Of a stretch of DNA of 42,787 nucleotides, positions 30,419 to 37,516 are shown piece after piece (positions within the stretch are counted from its first letter, which is position 1; every line of letters starts with the position of its first letter). The notes beneath the pieces were generated by a model. It saw only the letters and a list, made by a program, of their open reading frames with translations, was not told the DNA's origin and ran no database searches. Made by a program: the position numbers and the translations under genes. The stretch covers positions 1-42,787 of the IMG/VR virus record IMGVR_UViG_3300013123_000014; one strand, 5' to 3'. The DNA is from a virus.

Positions 30419-32776
30419 ATGAAAAAGTGGGTGTTTTTATTGATTTTAAGTGGGTTTTTATTAGGCCCGATTTTTCCGGGTCCTTTAGCTCCGGCGTTAG
30501 CCACAGTAACCGATACATATACTCCAGTTCAGCTAACTGGCGACGGAAGCGATACAACTTTTGATTTTGATTTTAAGATTTTTAATAATACGGATTTGGT
30601 TGTGGCTACCGTTGACCCGGATACTCTTGTGGCAACGGAGCAAGTTTTGGGAACTGATTATACGGTTTCTATAAATACGTCTACCGCGGGGGGAACAGTA
30701 ACTTTTGTTTCGGCTCCGGATGATGGGGATTATGTATCTATTCGTCGAAATATGCCGGTTACTCAAACCACAGATATTCCTTCTGGCGGGCTTTTCCGGG
30801 AAAGACAAATTGAGAATGCTTTAGACAAACAAACTTTAGTTTCTCAGCAGTTAAAAGAATTTCAGGATCGGTCGATTTCTCAAAGTCTTTATGCTACGGC
30901 TATTGCGGATTTAAAACTCCCGCTTCCGTCAGCGGGGAAGGGGCTTAAATGGAATGACGCAGCTGATGGACTTGAAAATTCTGATACTGCTATTGATGAT
31001 GTTATCGATGCAGCTGCGGCTTCAGCGGCTTCAGCGGCTTCCAGTGCTTCAACCGCGACTACTCAGGCGGGATTGGCGACCACAGCTAAAAATGCCGCGG
31101 TAGTAGCGCAGGGGTTGGCGGAAACGGCCAAGACGAACGCCGAATCGGCCCAAATTGCTGCTGAGTCCGCTAGGGATTTGGCTCAAACGTATGCCGGAAC
31201 TGCTACTACCCAGGCTGGCATTGCGACCACTCAGGCCGGGCTTGCGTCAGGCTATAAAGATACTGCTACTACCCAGGCTGGCATTGCGACCACTCAGGCC
31301 GGGCTTGCGTCAGGCTATAAAGATACTGCTACTACCCAGGCTGGCATTGCGACCACTCAGGCCGGATTGGCTACGACCGCCAAGAACGACGCAGTTACAG
31401 CTCAAGGTTTAGCAGAAACAGCCAGGGATACGGCGCAGAACTATGCTTCTGCTCTTAAATCTACCTCAACCTCAAGTCTTGCGATTGGCACTGGATCAAA
31501 GACTTTTACCACTCAATCCGGTAAACAGTTTGCGGCTGGACAATATGTAATTGCTGTCTCTGATGCGAATTCTGCGAACTATATGCACGGTCAGGTAACA
31601 AGTTATTCGGGAACATCTTTAGTTGTTGAAGTTAGTAATACTGGCGGGAGTGGCACTTTAGCCGACTGGACGATTTCAGTTTCGGGTAGCAGAGGGACGC
31701 AAGGCCCAACGGGTTCTATTCCGGTCGCCGCGGGGGCAGGTACTGTTGACGCAATTACTGCCGACTTTACTCCTGATGTAGCTCTTGCTGACTTGACTTT
31801 AGTCGCTGTAGTTGCTTCCGGAGCTAATACCTCAACTACACCGACTTTTGCGCCAGATGGATTGACTGCTCACACGATTGTTAAAAAAGGTGGATCTGTT
31901 TTAGCAGTTGGCGACATATCTGCGTCTGGTTTTGTTATGATTTTAGAATACAACTTGGCCAACACACGATGGGAACTATTAAATCCGGCAAATGTTGTTT
32001 CCGCCGACGGCACAGTCAACCCCACCAACCTACTCTCTAATGGCGACTTTGAGGCTTGGAGTGCAGGGACTTCTGCTGCTCCTGATGGATGGTACAAAGA
32101 TGCAGGAAGTATAGCAAGAGAAGCAACGATTGTTAAATGCGGAACTTACTCCGCAAAGTCTACTCGTGCTGGGGCAAATACTAATTTATATACGTTTGCT
32201 CATTTCGCAAAAGGTCTTCCCTATTGGAAAGGCAGAACCGTTACTTTTGGATGTTGGGTTTATGCAACTGTTGCCGATAGAGCAAGAATCGGTATTCAGG
32301 ACGGAATAGGCACCTCTTATTCATCTTATCACACAGGAGATAGCACTTGGCAGTTTTTGACAGTAACACAAACGATAAGTACTGGTTCCATTACACAAAT
32401 TTTAGTTACTGGAGTCATTGATACAGGCGACACCTCCGCCTACTTTGACGGAGCAATCTGCGTAGAAGGCTCAAGTGCGTTTGCTCCGAGTCCGAAGCCT
32501 CTAAGTCTAAACTTCGGGGTGGATGGAGAGGCAAGTGATACTTATGTAGCAACTATGTCAGATGTGGGTGCTTATATCCCAGGGATGATGGTAACTTTTA
32601 AGGCAAACACAGCAAACACGGGAGCAGCGTCTATAAATATAAACGGATTAGGCGCAAAGACTATCGTAAAAGCGGTAGACACAGCATTAAGTAATAATGA
32701 CATACTTGCAGGAATGTTTTGTGTAATAGTTTATGACGGAACTAACTTTGTACTGATGAACCCAAGAGCGTTATAA
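30419..32776 (+). CDS. Tail fibre with an N-terminal signal peptide
   Basis: The 785-aa protein starts with a Sec-type signal: MKKW, a hydrophobic core, and APALA before residue 29. The T7-fibre-like particle-binding domain follows (YTPVQLTGDGSDTTFDF, IFNNTDLVV, RRNMPVTQTTDI). Residues about 200-345 form an Ala/Thr/Gln-rich coiled or collagen-like shaft with 21-aa repeats. Near 543-660 is a carbohydrate-binding-like domain (NLLSNGDFEAWSAG). The tip ends with ININGLGAKTIVK and VYDGTNFVLMNP, common in receptor-binding tips. A signal on a fibre is odd because assembly is cytoplasmic. Confidence 0.88.
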   Translation: MKKWVFLLILSGFLLGPIFPGPLAPALATVTDTYTPVQLTGDGSDTTFDFDFKIFNNTDLVVATVDPDTLVATEQVLGTDYTVSINTSTAGGTVTFVSAPDDGDYVSIRRNMPVTQTTDIPSGGLFRERQIENALDKQTLVSQQLKEFQDRSISQSLYATAIADLKLPLPSAGKGLKWNDAADGLENSDTAIDDVIDAAAASAASAASSASTATTQAGLATTAKNAAVVAQGLAETAKTNAESAQIAAESARDLAQTYAGTATTQAGIATTQAGLASGYKDTATTQAGIATTQAGLASGYKDTATTQAGIATTQAGLATTAKNDAVTAQGLAETARDTAQNYASALKSTSTSSLAIGTGSKTFTTQSGKQFAAGQYVIAVSDANSANYMHGQVTSYSGTSLVVEVSNTGGSGTLADWTISVSGSRGTQGPTGSIPVAAGAGTVDAITADFTPDVALADLTLVAVVASGANTSTTPTFAPDGLTAHTIVKKGGSVLAVGDISASGFVMILEYNLANTRWELLNPANVVSADGTVNPTNLLSNGDFEAWSAGTSAAPDGWYKDAGSIAREATIVKCGTYSAKSTRAGANTNLYTFAHFAKGLPYWKGRTVTFGCWVYATVADRARIGIQDGIGTSYSSYHTGDSTWQFLTVTQTISTGSITQILVTGVIDTGDTSAYFDGAICVEGSSAFAPSPKPLSLNFGVDGEASDTYVATMSDVGAYIPGMMVTFKANTANTGAASININGLGAKTIVKAVDTALSNNDILAGMFCVIVYDGTNFVLMNPRAL
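31199..31370 (+). repeat. 63-bp tandem repeats in the fibre shaft
   Basis: Two full and one partial near-identical 63-bp units start at 31199, 31262 and 31325. Each encodes a 21-residue unit with TTQAGIATTQAGLAS. Loss or gain of a unit keeps frame and changes shaft length. Confidence 0.95.
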
Positions 32777-32784
32777 GGAGATAA

Positions 32785-32859
32785 ATGTCGGATAACAGAA
32801 CTTATAGTGATAGTTCAGTTGATTACGGGGATATTATATATTTAAAAGTTATTATATAG
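32785..32859 (+). CDS. Small ORF after the fibre gene
   Basis: A 24-aa ORF beginning MSDNRTYSDSSVDYGDIIYL with AAGGAG 4 to 5 nt upstream. Its stop TAG shares a base with the GTG start of the next gene, so it may act as a leader peptide coupling translation. No function visible. Confidence 0.35.
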   Translation: MSDNRTYSDSSVDYGDIIYLKVII

Positions 32860-33098
32860 TGAAGAAAGCGCCGATTTTTTCAATTTGCTTTATTGTCGGG
32901 TTTATCCTAACCATTAATGTTTTTAGTTATGATATTTCGCCGGTTGTAGGAAGTAAAGTACGTAGGATTTATCATAAACCAAGTTGTGATAGCGTTTGTG
33001 CGATAAAAGCTAAAAATTTGGTAGTTTTTGAAAGCATCAGTGAAGCAAAAATATTGGGCTATCAAGCGTGTCAGAAATGTTTTTCGAGAAAGGATTAA
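32859..33098 (+). CDS. Secreted protein with an Ada-type zinc-binding domain (GTG start)
   Basis: The 79-aa protein has a signal-peptide or anchor segment (KKAPIFSICFIVGFILT). It is followed by a compact domain with RRIYHKPSCDSVCAI, ISEAKILGYQACQKC. This matches the metal-binding Ada-like fold (YHxPSC, then a GYxxCxxC end), here outside the cytosol. Such secreted mini-Ada domains occur in nucleases and envelope proteins; alone, its role is unclear. The GTG start is inferred from coupling to the preceding stop. It could serve entry blocking or lysis. Confidence 0.6.
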   Translation: MKKAPIFSICFIVGFILTINVFSYDISPVVGSKVRRIYHKPSCDSVCAIKAKNLVVFESISEAKILGYQACQKCFSRKD

Positions 33099-33100
33099 TA

Positions 33101-33358
33101 ATGGCCTCCGACTTTGAACTTCCGAATGCATTGAAAGTAATAATGGCTTTTGTAGATCGAGTAGGGTTTCCTATTTTAGCTTTTGTTCTGATGTTTTATT
33201 TTGCTTTCTTTAGCTTACAAAAAGCTACTGATGCGTTGGTTGAGAATACAAAAGTGTTAAGCACAACTTCGTCTATTTCTCAAGAGATGCTTCGGGTAGT
33301 TCAGGCAAATCAAGGTATTTTGATGGCGGATATGAAATGTTTGTTAACTAAAAAATGA
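33101..33358 (+). CDS. Small single-span membrane protein
   Basis: The protein is 85 aa from ATG 33101 (AAAGGA upstream, directly after the previous stop). A membrane span (FPILAFVLMFYFAFFSL, about 24-40) is followed by a soluble helix (ATDALVENTKVLSTTSS) suited to coiled-coil pairing. Layout resembles i-spanin or holin-accessory proteins. It is translationally coupled to the next ORF (ATGA). Confidence 0.55.
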   Translation: MASDFELPNALKVIMAFVDRVGFPILAFVLMFYFAFFSLQKATDALVENTKVLSTTSSISQEMLRVVQANQGILMADMKCLLTKK

Positions 33359-33516
33359 GACGAAAACGGGAAGAATTTATCGCAAGGTATCTTGAGATTT
33401 TAGTGCATAAAGCTACGCCAGAATTGCGAAGAGTTCTTCCGGAAGAAGGCATTATATCAGAGATGCAGCCACAAGCGGATCGGGTTATCCACGAATTGAC
33501 GAGGGAGGCTATATGA
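33355..33516 (+). CDS. Small hypothetical ORF in the lysis region
   Basis: A 53-aa basic helical protein beginning MRRKREEFIARYLEILVHKA. Start and stop both overlap neighbours as ATGA, a strong sign of an expressed coupled gene. No membrane span or known motif. Confidence 0.5.
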   Translation: MRRKREEFIARYLEILVHKATPELRRVLPEEGIISEMQPQADRVIHELTREAI

Positions 33517-33689
33517 ATAAACTTTTGAGCGGTAGATATTTATTAACAGTAATTTGTGGATTAGTTTTTGCTGTATTGGCGATCGGAAAGATTATGCCGG
33601 TGGATAAAGTTTATGAAGTAATCCTGATTGTAGTCTATGCGTATTTTTCACGTAACGACAGGAACGCCCAAAACGGGCAGAAAGGGTAA
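33513..33689 (+). CDS. Small membrane protein, holin candidate
   Basis: The 58-aa protein has two predicted membrane spans (YLLTVICGLVFAVLAIG; VYEVILIVVYAYF) and a charged tail NDRNAQNGQKG. This is holin-like in size and topology. GGGAGG lies 4 nt before the ATG. Confidence 0.5.
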   Translation: MNKLLSGRYLLTVICGLVFAVLAIGKIMPVDKVYEVILIVVYAYFSRNDRNAQNGQKG

Positions 33690-33691
33690 AG

Positions 33692-33862
33692 ATGAAAATT
33701 TGGTTAAAAGTAGTAATAGCTGTGATAGGTTCAGGGGCTATCGGTGGATTGACTTTTGCAGCAAGCATTAACCCGACTTGGGGAGCGGTATTTGGTTATT
33801 TGACTTTAGCGATAAGCGGAACTATGTCTATTGTTATTGGCTGGCCGGCTAAGACAGAATAA
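33692..33862 (+). CDS. Small membrane protein, second holin candidate
   Basis: The 56-aa protein has two hydrophobic spans with glycines (VVIAVIGSGAIGGLTFAAS; AVFGYLTLAISGTMSIVIG) joined by a short loop, INPTW. This fits a class II holin or pinholin type. It starts two bases after the previous stop. Which of the two small membrane proteins is the timing holin cannot be told. Confidence 0.5.
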   Translation: MKIWLKVVIAVIGSGAIGGLTFAASINPTWGAVFGYLTLAISGTMSIVIGWPAKTE

Positions 33863-33871
33863 GGAGGCAAT

Positions 33872-34033
33872 ATGGCAGGATGGGCAGAAGCCTTTAGGAT
33901 TTTTAAATGGATAGATAATTGGCGTAAGAAAGGAGCTGATAAGAATGAAAGGACTGCGGCTAAAGACGCTATGTCTGGTAATGCTGATGGTGTTAGTAAT
34001 ATGCTTAAGCGGTTGTTTGGCAAGCAAAAGTAA
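33872..34033 (+). CDS. Small soluble protein overlapping the lipoprotein gene
   Basis: The 53-aa protein begins MAGWAEAFRIFKWIDNWRKK, an amphipathic basic helix, and ends MLKRLFGKQK. AAGGAGG is 4 to 5 nt before the ATG. Its last 89 bases contain, in another frame, the start of the lipoprotein gene. That nesting is like Rz/Rz1 spanins, but this protein lacks a membrane span. Confidence 0.5.
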   Translation: MAGWAEAFRIFKWIDNWRKKGADKNERTAAKDAMSGNADGVSNMLKRLFGKQK

Positions 34034-34160
34034 AGAAGCCCAGAGAGCATATTACCTAAAAGCCGGCGAAACTGCTCCGATTGAGGGCTGGCTTATTAAC
34101 GCCCAAGATATGAGCGACCTTCTTGTTTCAGCTATCAAGAACGAACGGGGAGAGAAATGA
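33945..34160 (+). CDS. Lipoprotein, o-spanin candidate
   Basis: The 71-aa protein has a signal segment LCLVMLMVLVICLSGC with the lipobox LSGC, so Cys24 would be lipidated. The mature part (AYYLKAGETAPIEGWLI, MSDLLVSAI) resembles small phage proteins near lysis genes. AAAGGAG precedes its ATG inside the upstream ORF. Nested position and lipobox suggest an outer-membrane spanin, which would imply a didermic host. Confidence 0.62.
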   Translation: MKGLRLKTLCLVMLMVLVICLSGCLASKSKEAQRAYYLKAGETAPIEGWLINAQDMSDLLVSAIKNERGEK

Positions 34161-34624
34161 ATAAAGAACTCTGGATTGTGTTAGTCCCTGCTTTTTCTTG
34201 GCTTCTTTTTGCTCTCGGCGGAACACAGATAAGCGATACCATAGAGGGTAAGAAATGGCTTAGGCGTTTTGTCCTGCCTTTCCTGTGGGGCGTGTGCGTA
34301 TTCTTCGCCGGTTTCTCTTGGTATCAGGCGGTCGCAGTTGCCGGCCTCGGGTGCCTTATGCTACATCAAGGATATGGGTCTAAAGCAAAATGGTGGAAGA
34401 AACTATTGATATTCTTAGGATATGGTTTAATCTCTGCTCCGATTGGATTATCATTATGGAACCCGATTACTTTTATTGCTTGCGCTGCAATGTTCCTGTT
34501 AAGTAATACTCCCTTGACCTCCGCTACTATGGTATGGAAAATTGTAGAGGGGGCGTTTGGGGCGTTGATTGGGATTACAATATCTTTTGCCTTAGCAGGT
34601 TATGGATTAATCTGGAAGTTTTAA
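34157..34624 (+). CDS. Multi-span membrane protein
   Basis: The 155-aa protein has four to five hydrophobic spans: LWIVLVPAFSWLLFALGG, FVLPFLWGVCVFFAGF, LLIFLGYGLISAPIGLSL, FIACAAMFLLSNT and GALIGITISFALAGYGL. GGGGAG precedes the ATG, overlapping the lipoprotein stop as ATGA. It is larger than a holin and could be an envelope-active or superinfection protein. No family recognised. Confidence 0.55.
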   Translation: MNKELWIVLVPAFSWLLFALGGTQISDTIEGKKWLRRFVLPFLWGVCVFFAGFSWYQAVAVAGLGCLMLHQGYGSKAKWWKKLLIFLGYGLISAPIGLSLWNPITFIACAAMFLLSNTPLTSATMVWKIVEGAFGALIGITISFALAGYGLIWKF

Positions 34625-34626
34625 AT

Positions 34627-35031
34627 ATGCTAGCCGTCCTCACAGACGACAAATATTTCGAACAGCTTCTTTCTTTGGCGAAACGATTTCCCGAAGGTGG
34701 GTCGGCTAATCTTTCTCGGGAACTCTATGCGGCGGTTTCTAATCCTTTCCGGTTCCTTATTCTTGCTGATGTGGAGGGTGAGGTTCTGCGTGGATTCTTT
34801 TTTGCCGCGCTTTCTATTTGGAATGGCGAGCGTGTAGCTTTTGTCCGGGGATATGCCTATGACGGCCGGATTTCGAAAGAAGTATATCTCTCTGGATATC
34901 AACAGATCCAAGAGTGGTGCAAGACTCGCAAGATCACTGCTCTCTTAGGCTTCACTCAGCGGCCAAAAGGGTTCCTCCGGCGCTATGGTTGCCAGGTGAT
35001 TAGCGCGGTTATCAGAAAGGAGCTGAAATAA
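34627..35031 (+). CDS. GNAT-like acetyltransferase fold protein
   Basis: The protein is 134 aa from the ATG at 34627, three bases after the previous stop; the open frame upstream is out-of-frame overlap. FRFLILADVEGEVLRGFF is like the first GNAT strands. EVYLSGYQQIQEWCKTRK, then ITALLGFTQRPKGFLRRYGCQV, match the helix and the C-terminal strand where small phage GNAT-like proteins have x-x-R-x-Y-G-F. The acetyl-CoA loop is not obvious. Role unknown. Confidence 0.5.
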   Translation: MLAVLTDDKYFEQLLSLAKRFPEGGSANLSRELYAAVSNPFRFLILADVEGEVLRGFFFAALSIWNGERVAFVRGYAYDGRISKEVYLSGYQQIQEWCKTRKITALLGFTQRPKGFLRRYGCQVISAVIRKELK

Positions 35032-35360
35032 TTTCTGATAGCATTTTTACAATACATAAGTTTGTAATACCGGTACGAAAATTAAATGAGCCAATATATC
35101 TTATGGGCCACGATCATAAGAAAGGCGCCGTGCCTTTGTCTAAGCTGTATTTGGAAGGCACCCGATTGCGTCAAAAAAAGATCCTTCTTGGCCGGACTGG
35201 ATCATTTTTACGCGGGTATGTGCCTGATCAACCCTCTTATGTAGCCAAAGCGCAATTAAAACCGTGCGATTTAGGGGTTATAAAAATAGAACTTACTCCC
35301 CGGAGAAATAAAAAGAACGGCCAAGACGATTATTATGTTGACATTCATTGCAGTGTTTAG
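35031..35360 (+). CDS. Hypothetical protein with a probable AUU (or AUA) start
   Basis: The frame stays open upstream of the first ATG (35103) and the N-terminal extension (ISDSIFTIHKFVIPV, then RKLNEPIYLMGHDH) looks like protein. No ribosome site precedes ATG 35103, while AAAGGAG at 35016-35022 is 8 nt from ATT 35031 and 5 nt from ATA 35028. I infer a rare start at one of these, giving about 109 aa. The rest is basic and beta-rich, ending DDYYVDIHCSV. Family not identified. Confidence 0.5.
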   Translation: MSDSIFTIHKFVIPVRKLNEPIYLMGHDHKKGAVPLSKLYLEGTRLRQKKILLGRTGSFLRGYVPDQPSYVAKAQLKPCDLGVIKIELTPRRNKKNGQDDYYVDIHCSV

Positions 35361-35369
35361 GAGGAAGCT

Positions 35370-35711
35370 ATGGAAAGAAAAGGACTCGGCCCGAATGCCG
35401 AAATTGAGACCGGTGAAAATGGGGGGATGCAGTCGAAGTTGGATTGTGCATTCCATTTATTAGACGCTCCGGCGTTAATGGAGTTAGCTCATATCACTCA
35501 TCTTGGGGCTACAAAGTATGCTCGGGATAACTGGCGTTTAATTTCAGAAGAGAGCCATATTAATCACGCTTTGGTGCATATATTTGCGTATCTATCCGGG
35601 GATAAACAAGACGACCACTTAGGCCACGCTTTTTGCCGGCTTATGATGGCTAAGGCCAAACAACTTCGCCCGGATTATCTAGGCGCTATGGCTAAAAAGG
35701 AGGAAGAATGA
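35370..35711 (+). CDS. DUF5664-type (dATP/dGTP diphosphohydrolase N-terminal-like) protein
   Basis: The 113-aa protein has KLDCAFHLLDAPALMELAH, THLGATKYARDNWRL and INHALVHIFAYLSGDKQDDHLGHA, the pattern of DUF5664 proteins, related to phage dATP/dGTP diphosphohydrolase N-terminal domains. It may remodel the deoxynucleotide pool. Histidine and acidic residues in the last helix could bind metal. AGGAGG precedes the ATG, and its stop overlaps the next gene. Confidence 0.72.
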   Translation: MERKGLGPNAEIETGENGGMQSKLDCAFHLLDAPALMELAHITHLGATKYARDNWRLISEESHINHALVHIFAYLSGDKQDDHLGHAFCRLMMAKAKQLRPDYLGAMAKKEEE

Positions 35712-36064
35712 AACGTGTTTATATTGCTGGAGCCTACTCAGCGGACAATGTAGTAGCGGTACTTGATAATATGCGCCGGGGAATGCGTAAGGCAACGGAA
35801 GTCTTATTGGCGGGGTATTCGCCTTTCTGCCCGTGGCTTGATTTCCATTTTCAACTAATGTTGAGGGAAGGCGAAGTGCTGTCCGTCTCTGACTATTATG
35901 CCTATTCTATGGCTTGGTTAGAGGCATCAGACGCGATGTTAGTTCTTCCGAATTCAGAAAACTCTAAAGGTACTCAAGCTGAGGTTATTCGAGCCCGGGA
36001 ATTAGGTATTCCCATTGTGGAGAGTGTGGTGGAGCTGGTAGACGCAGGTATTCGTCCAGAATAG
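35708..36064 (+). CDS. DUF4406 / nucleoside 2-deoxyribosyltransferase-like protein
   Basis: The 118-aa protein begins KRVYIAGAYSADN, has GYSPFCPWLDFHF near 36-48, and WLEASDAMLVLPNSENSKGTQAEV near 70-93, all in the order of DUF4406 and nucleoside 2-deoxyribosyltransferases. It probably binds a nucleotide and may salvage or modify bases. Together with the DUF5664 gene it forms a nucleotide pair at the end of the late operon. Its last 80 bases overlap the opposing nuclease gene. Confidence 0.72.
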   Translation: MKRVYIAGAYSADNVVAVLDNMRRGMRKATEVLLAGYSPFCPWLDFHFQLMLREGEVLSVSDYYAYSMAWLEASDAMLVLPNSENSKGTQAEVIRARELGIPIVESVVELVDAGIRPE

Positions 36065-36389
36065 CGATTCCTGCGGGCGTGCTGAAGCAGAAAGCCACCT
36101 TGTAGCCCCGATTGCGGGCTAGCCAGGCAAAGTCCTTCTGGGCATCTGAGATCGTGCCTCTGGGGGCTTTAAACTCAATCAATAGCCCGTGAAAAGCACC
36201 CCGGGGTTCGAAAAAGAGTATATCCGGAGTTCCTTTTCTATATCCCATCCGCATCATTTTCATAGCCATTCCAGCTGACATAATAAATCCTGAAGGGGCG
36301 ATGGTGAAAAGTAAATCCGGATAACAGAGTTGAATGGTTGCCACGAAAGTTGCTTGGATACGAAATTCTGGATCCGTGGATTTTATCAT
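35985..36389 (-). CDS. VRR-NUC-type nuclease
   Basis: The 134-aa protein carries the VRR-NUC core: GTPDILFFEP (catalytic Asp), GLLIEFKAPRG (E-x-K), then ISDAQKDFAWLARNRGYKV and FSTPAGI. It belongs to the PD-(D/E)XK superfamily and probably cuts branched DNA such as Holliday junctions during replication. It is the last gene of the leftward unit, and its 3' 80 bp run antisense to the DUF4406 gene. ATG at 36389 overlaps the previous stop (ATGA). Confidence 0.88.
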   Translation of the reverse strand: MIKSTDPEFRIQATFVATIQLCYPDLLFTIAPSGFIMSAGMAMKMMRMGYRKGTPDILFFEPRGAFHGLLIEFKAPRGTISDAQKDFAWLARNRGYKVAFCFSTPAGIAILDEYLRLPAPPHSPQWEYLIPGLE

Positions 36390-36739
36390 CCTTTCTCCTG
36401 GCTTAACGGCGGCAGTGCTCTTGCGTCACCGCGGGCGATTTGATACATACGGTGGCTCTTTTCCCGGCATTGCATTATTACCAAACGATCCTTTCTTACA
36501 AACACTTTCATTGGCTGGCCGCACAGTTGGCATTTCGGGGCTGTTGCCGGGTCGTTAATTTTGTGCCATTGCGCGATGCAAGGGTCGTTAGCGTTAATAG
36601 ATATCATACAGAGCGGTTCGGTACAGGTATAAAACTTGTGCTTCCCATACCATATCTCACGCATAAGTTTGCCGCAAAGAGGGCATTCTGGCGGGCCCTT
36701 TCTATGCGGTACTATAATATTGTGGCCTCTACCTTCCAT
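36386..36739 (-). CDS. Double zinc-ribbon protein
   Basis: The 117-aa protein has two Cys sets: CPLCGKLM at about 19-26 with YTCTEPLC at 37-44, and CQLCGQPM at 70-77 with QCREKSH. These make two zinc-ribbon-like knuckles. It likely binds nucleic acid or a partner of the replication proteins encoded beside it. AAAGGAG precedes the ATG. It overlaps the small basic gene by 11 bp. Confidence 0.65.
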   Translation of the reverse strand: MEGRGHNIIVPHRKGPPECPLCGKLMREIWYGKHKFYTCTEPLCMISINANDPCIAQWHKINDPATAPKCQLCGQPMKVFVRKDRLVIMQCREKSHRMYQIARGDARALPPLSQEKG

Positions 36740-36890
36740 TGTAATACTTCTCCTTTCTCATCTGGTATATCCTTCTTCCTCGGTCGGCTAACACCATCCC
36801 GTTCGCGCCAACTTGATATGATTGTGCCACGGCATTTCCTCTTGCGGCGTGATGCTCCCTGCGAATTCTTTTTGCGACTGTGCCTCTCAT
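36729..36890 (-). CDS. Small basic protein
   Basis: A 53-aa ORF beginning MRGTVAKRIRREHHAARGNA, with AGGAGG 4 nt upstream of ATG 36890. It is very basic (Arg/Lys-rich at both ends), so it may bind nucleic acid. The ribosome site lies over the stop region of the LicD-like gene. No family recognised. Confidence 0.6.
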   Translation of the reverse strand: MRGTVAKRIRREHHAARGNAVAQSYQVGANGMVLADRGRRIYQMRKEKYYNGR

Positions 36891-36898
36891 TCTTCCTC

Positions 36899-37516
36899 CT
36901 ATTTTGGGCTTCCATTTGGGTTATACTTTAAATGCCAGTTCTGTATTGCAATATTGTCCATCTCTTTTTGCTTCTCAAACCATCCCGGGATAATCGGGTA
37001 GGCGATGTAGTTTCCGGGTTTAAGCGGCGTATGCCACTCGTGTCCATAAGTTTCTATCAGGTACCTCTCCGGGTCTTTTGGTAGATAGAGTGTCCGGCCA
37101 AGAAACTTAAAAGGTTTATACTCGTCGAATAATTCCGTCGCGTGGTAGGACGAGGCGTATTGGTCGTGAATAACATTAAACCGAACTGGCCGGTCGTGAT
37201 ATTCTCCGGTATCGTAGTTAATAATATCTATTTGATACCCTTGTGCGCGTAAATGAAATTCTCTAGGGTATGCGTACGGAAAATCCAAGATATGCACAGA
37301 AAAATACGCAGAGAAAACCTTTTGAAGTTGCGCCATCTTCGGTATTAAATCTTCGTGCCGGACTCCGATGTCGATATCTTTATCCCACGGAATAAACCCA
37401 TTTTCCCGTGTCATTCCTAAAAGGGTTCCTTCAACTAGACAATACGGAACTTTGTATTTTTCAAGGACGTCAATTACGCGGAAGAGCAATTGAATACGAG
37501 TTAATTGAGTTATCAT
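36899..37516 (-). CDS. LicD-like nucleotidyltransferase/phosphotransferase
   Basis: The 205-aa protein has the LicD signature: VPYCLVEGTLLGMTREN and GFIPWDKDIDIGV (two metal-binding Asp), residues about 23-52. LicD proteins attach phosphocholine or similar groups to surface glycans; the fold is nucleotidyltransferase-like. This links to the glycan-type cassette at 352-5383 on the same strand. No membrane span. ATGA overlap with the DNA polymerase stop. Confidence 0.85.
   Translation of the reverse strand: MITQLTRIQLLFRVIDVLEKYKVPYCLVEGTLLGMTRENGFIPWDKDIDIGVRHEDLIPKMAQLQKVFSAYFSVHILDFPYAYPREFHLRAQGYQIDIINYDTGEYHDRPVRFNVIHDQYASSYHATELFDEYKPFKFLGRTLYLPKDPERYLIETYGHEWHTPLKPGNYIAYPIIPGWFEKQKEMDNIAIQNWHLKYNPNGSPK

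Noticed and set aside
31155-31412. 85-codon alternate frame with Leu/Pro repeats in the fibre shaft
   Set aside because: It is a shadow of the 63-bp repeats in another frame.
36712-36915. 67-codon frame overlapping the small basic gene
   Set aside because: The 53-aa frame at 36729-36890 has AGGAGG at proper distance. This one has none and is highly biased toward Arg/Lys.
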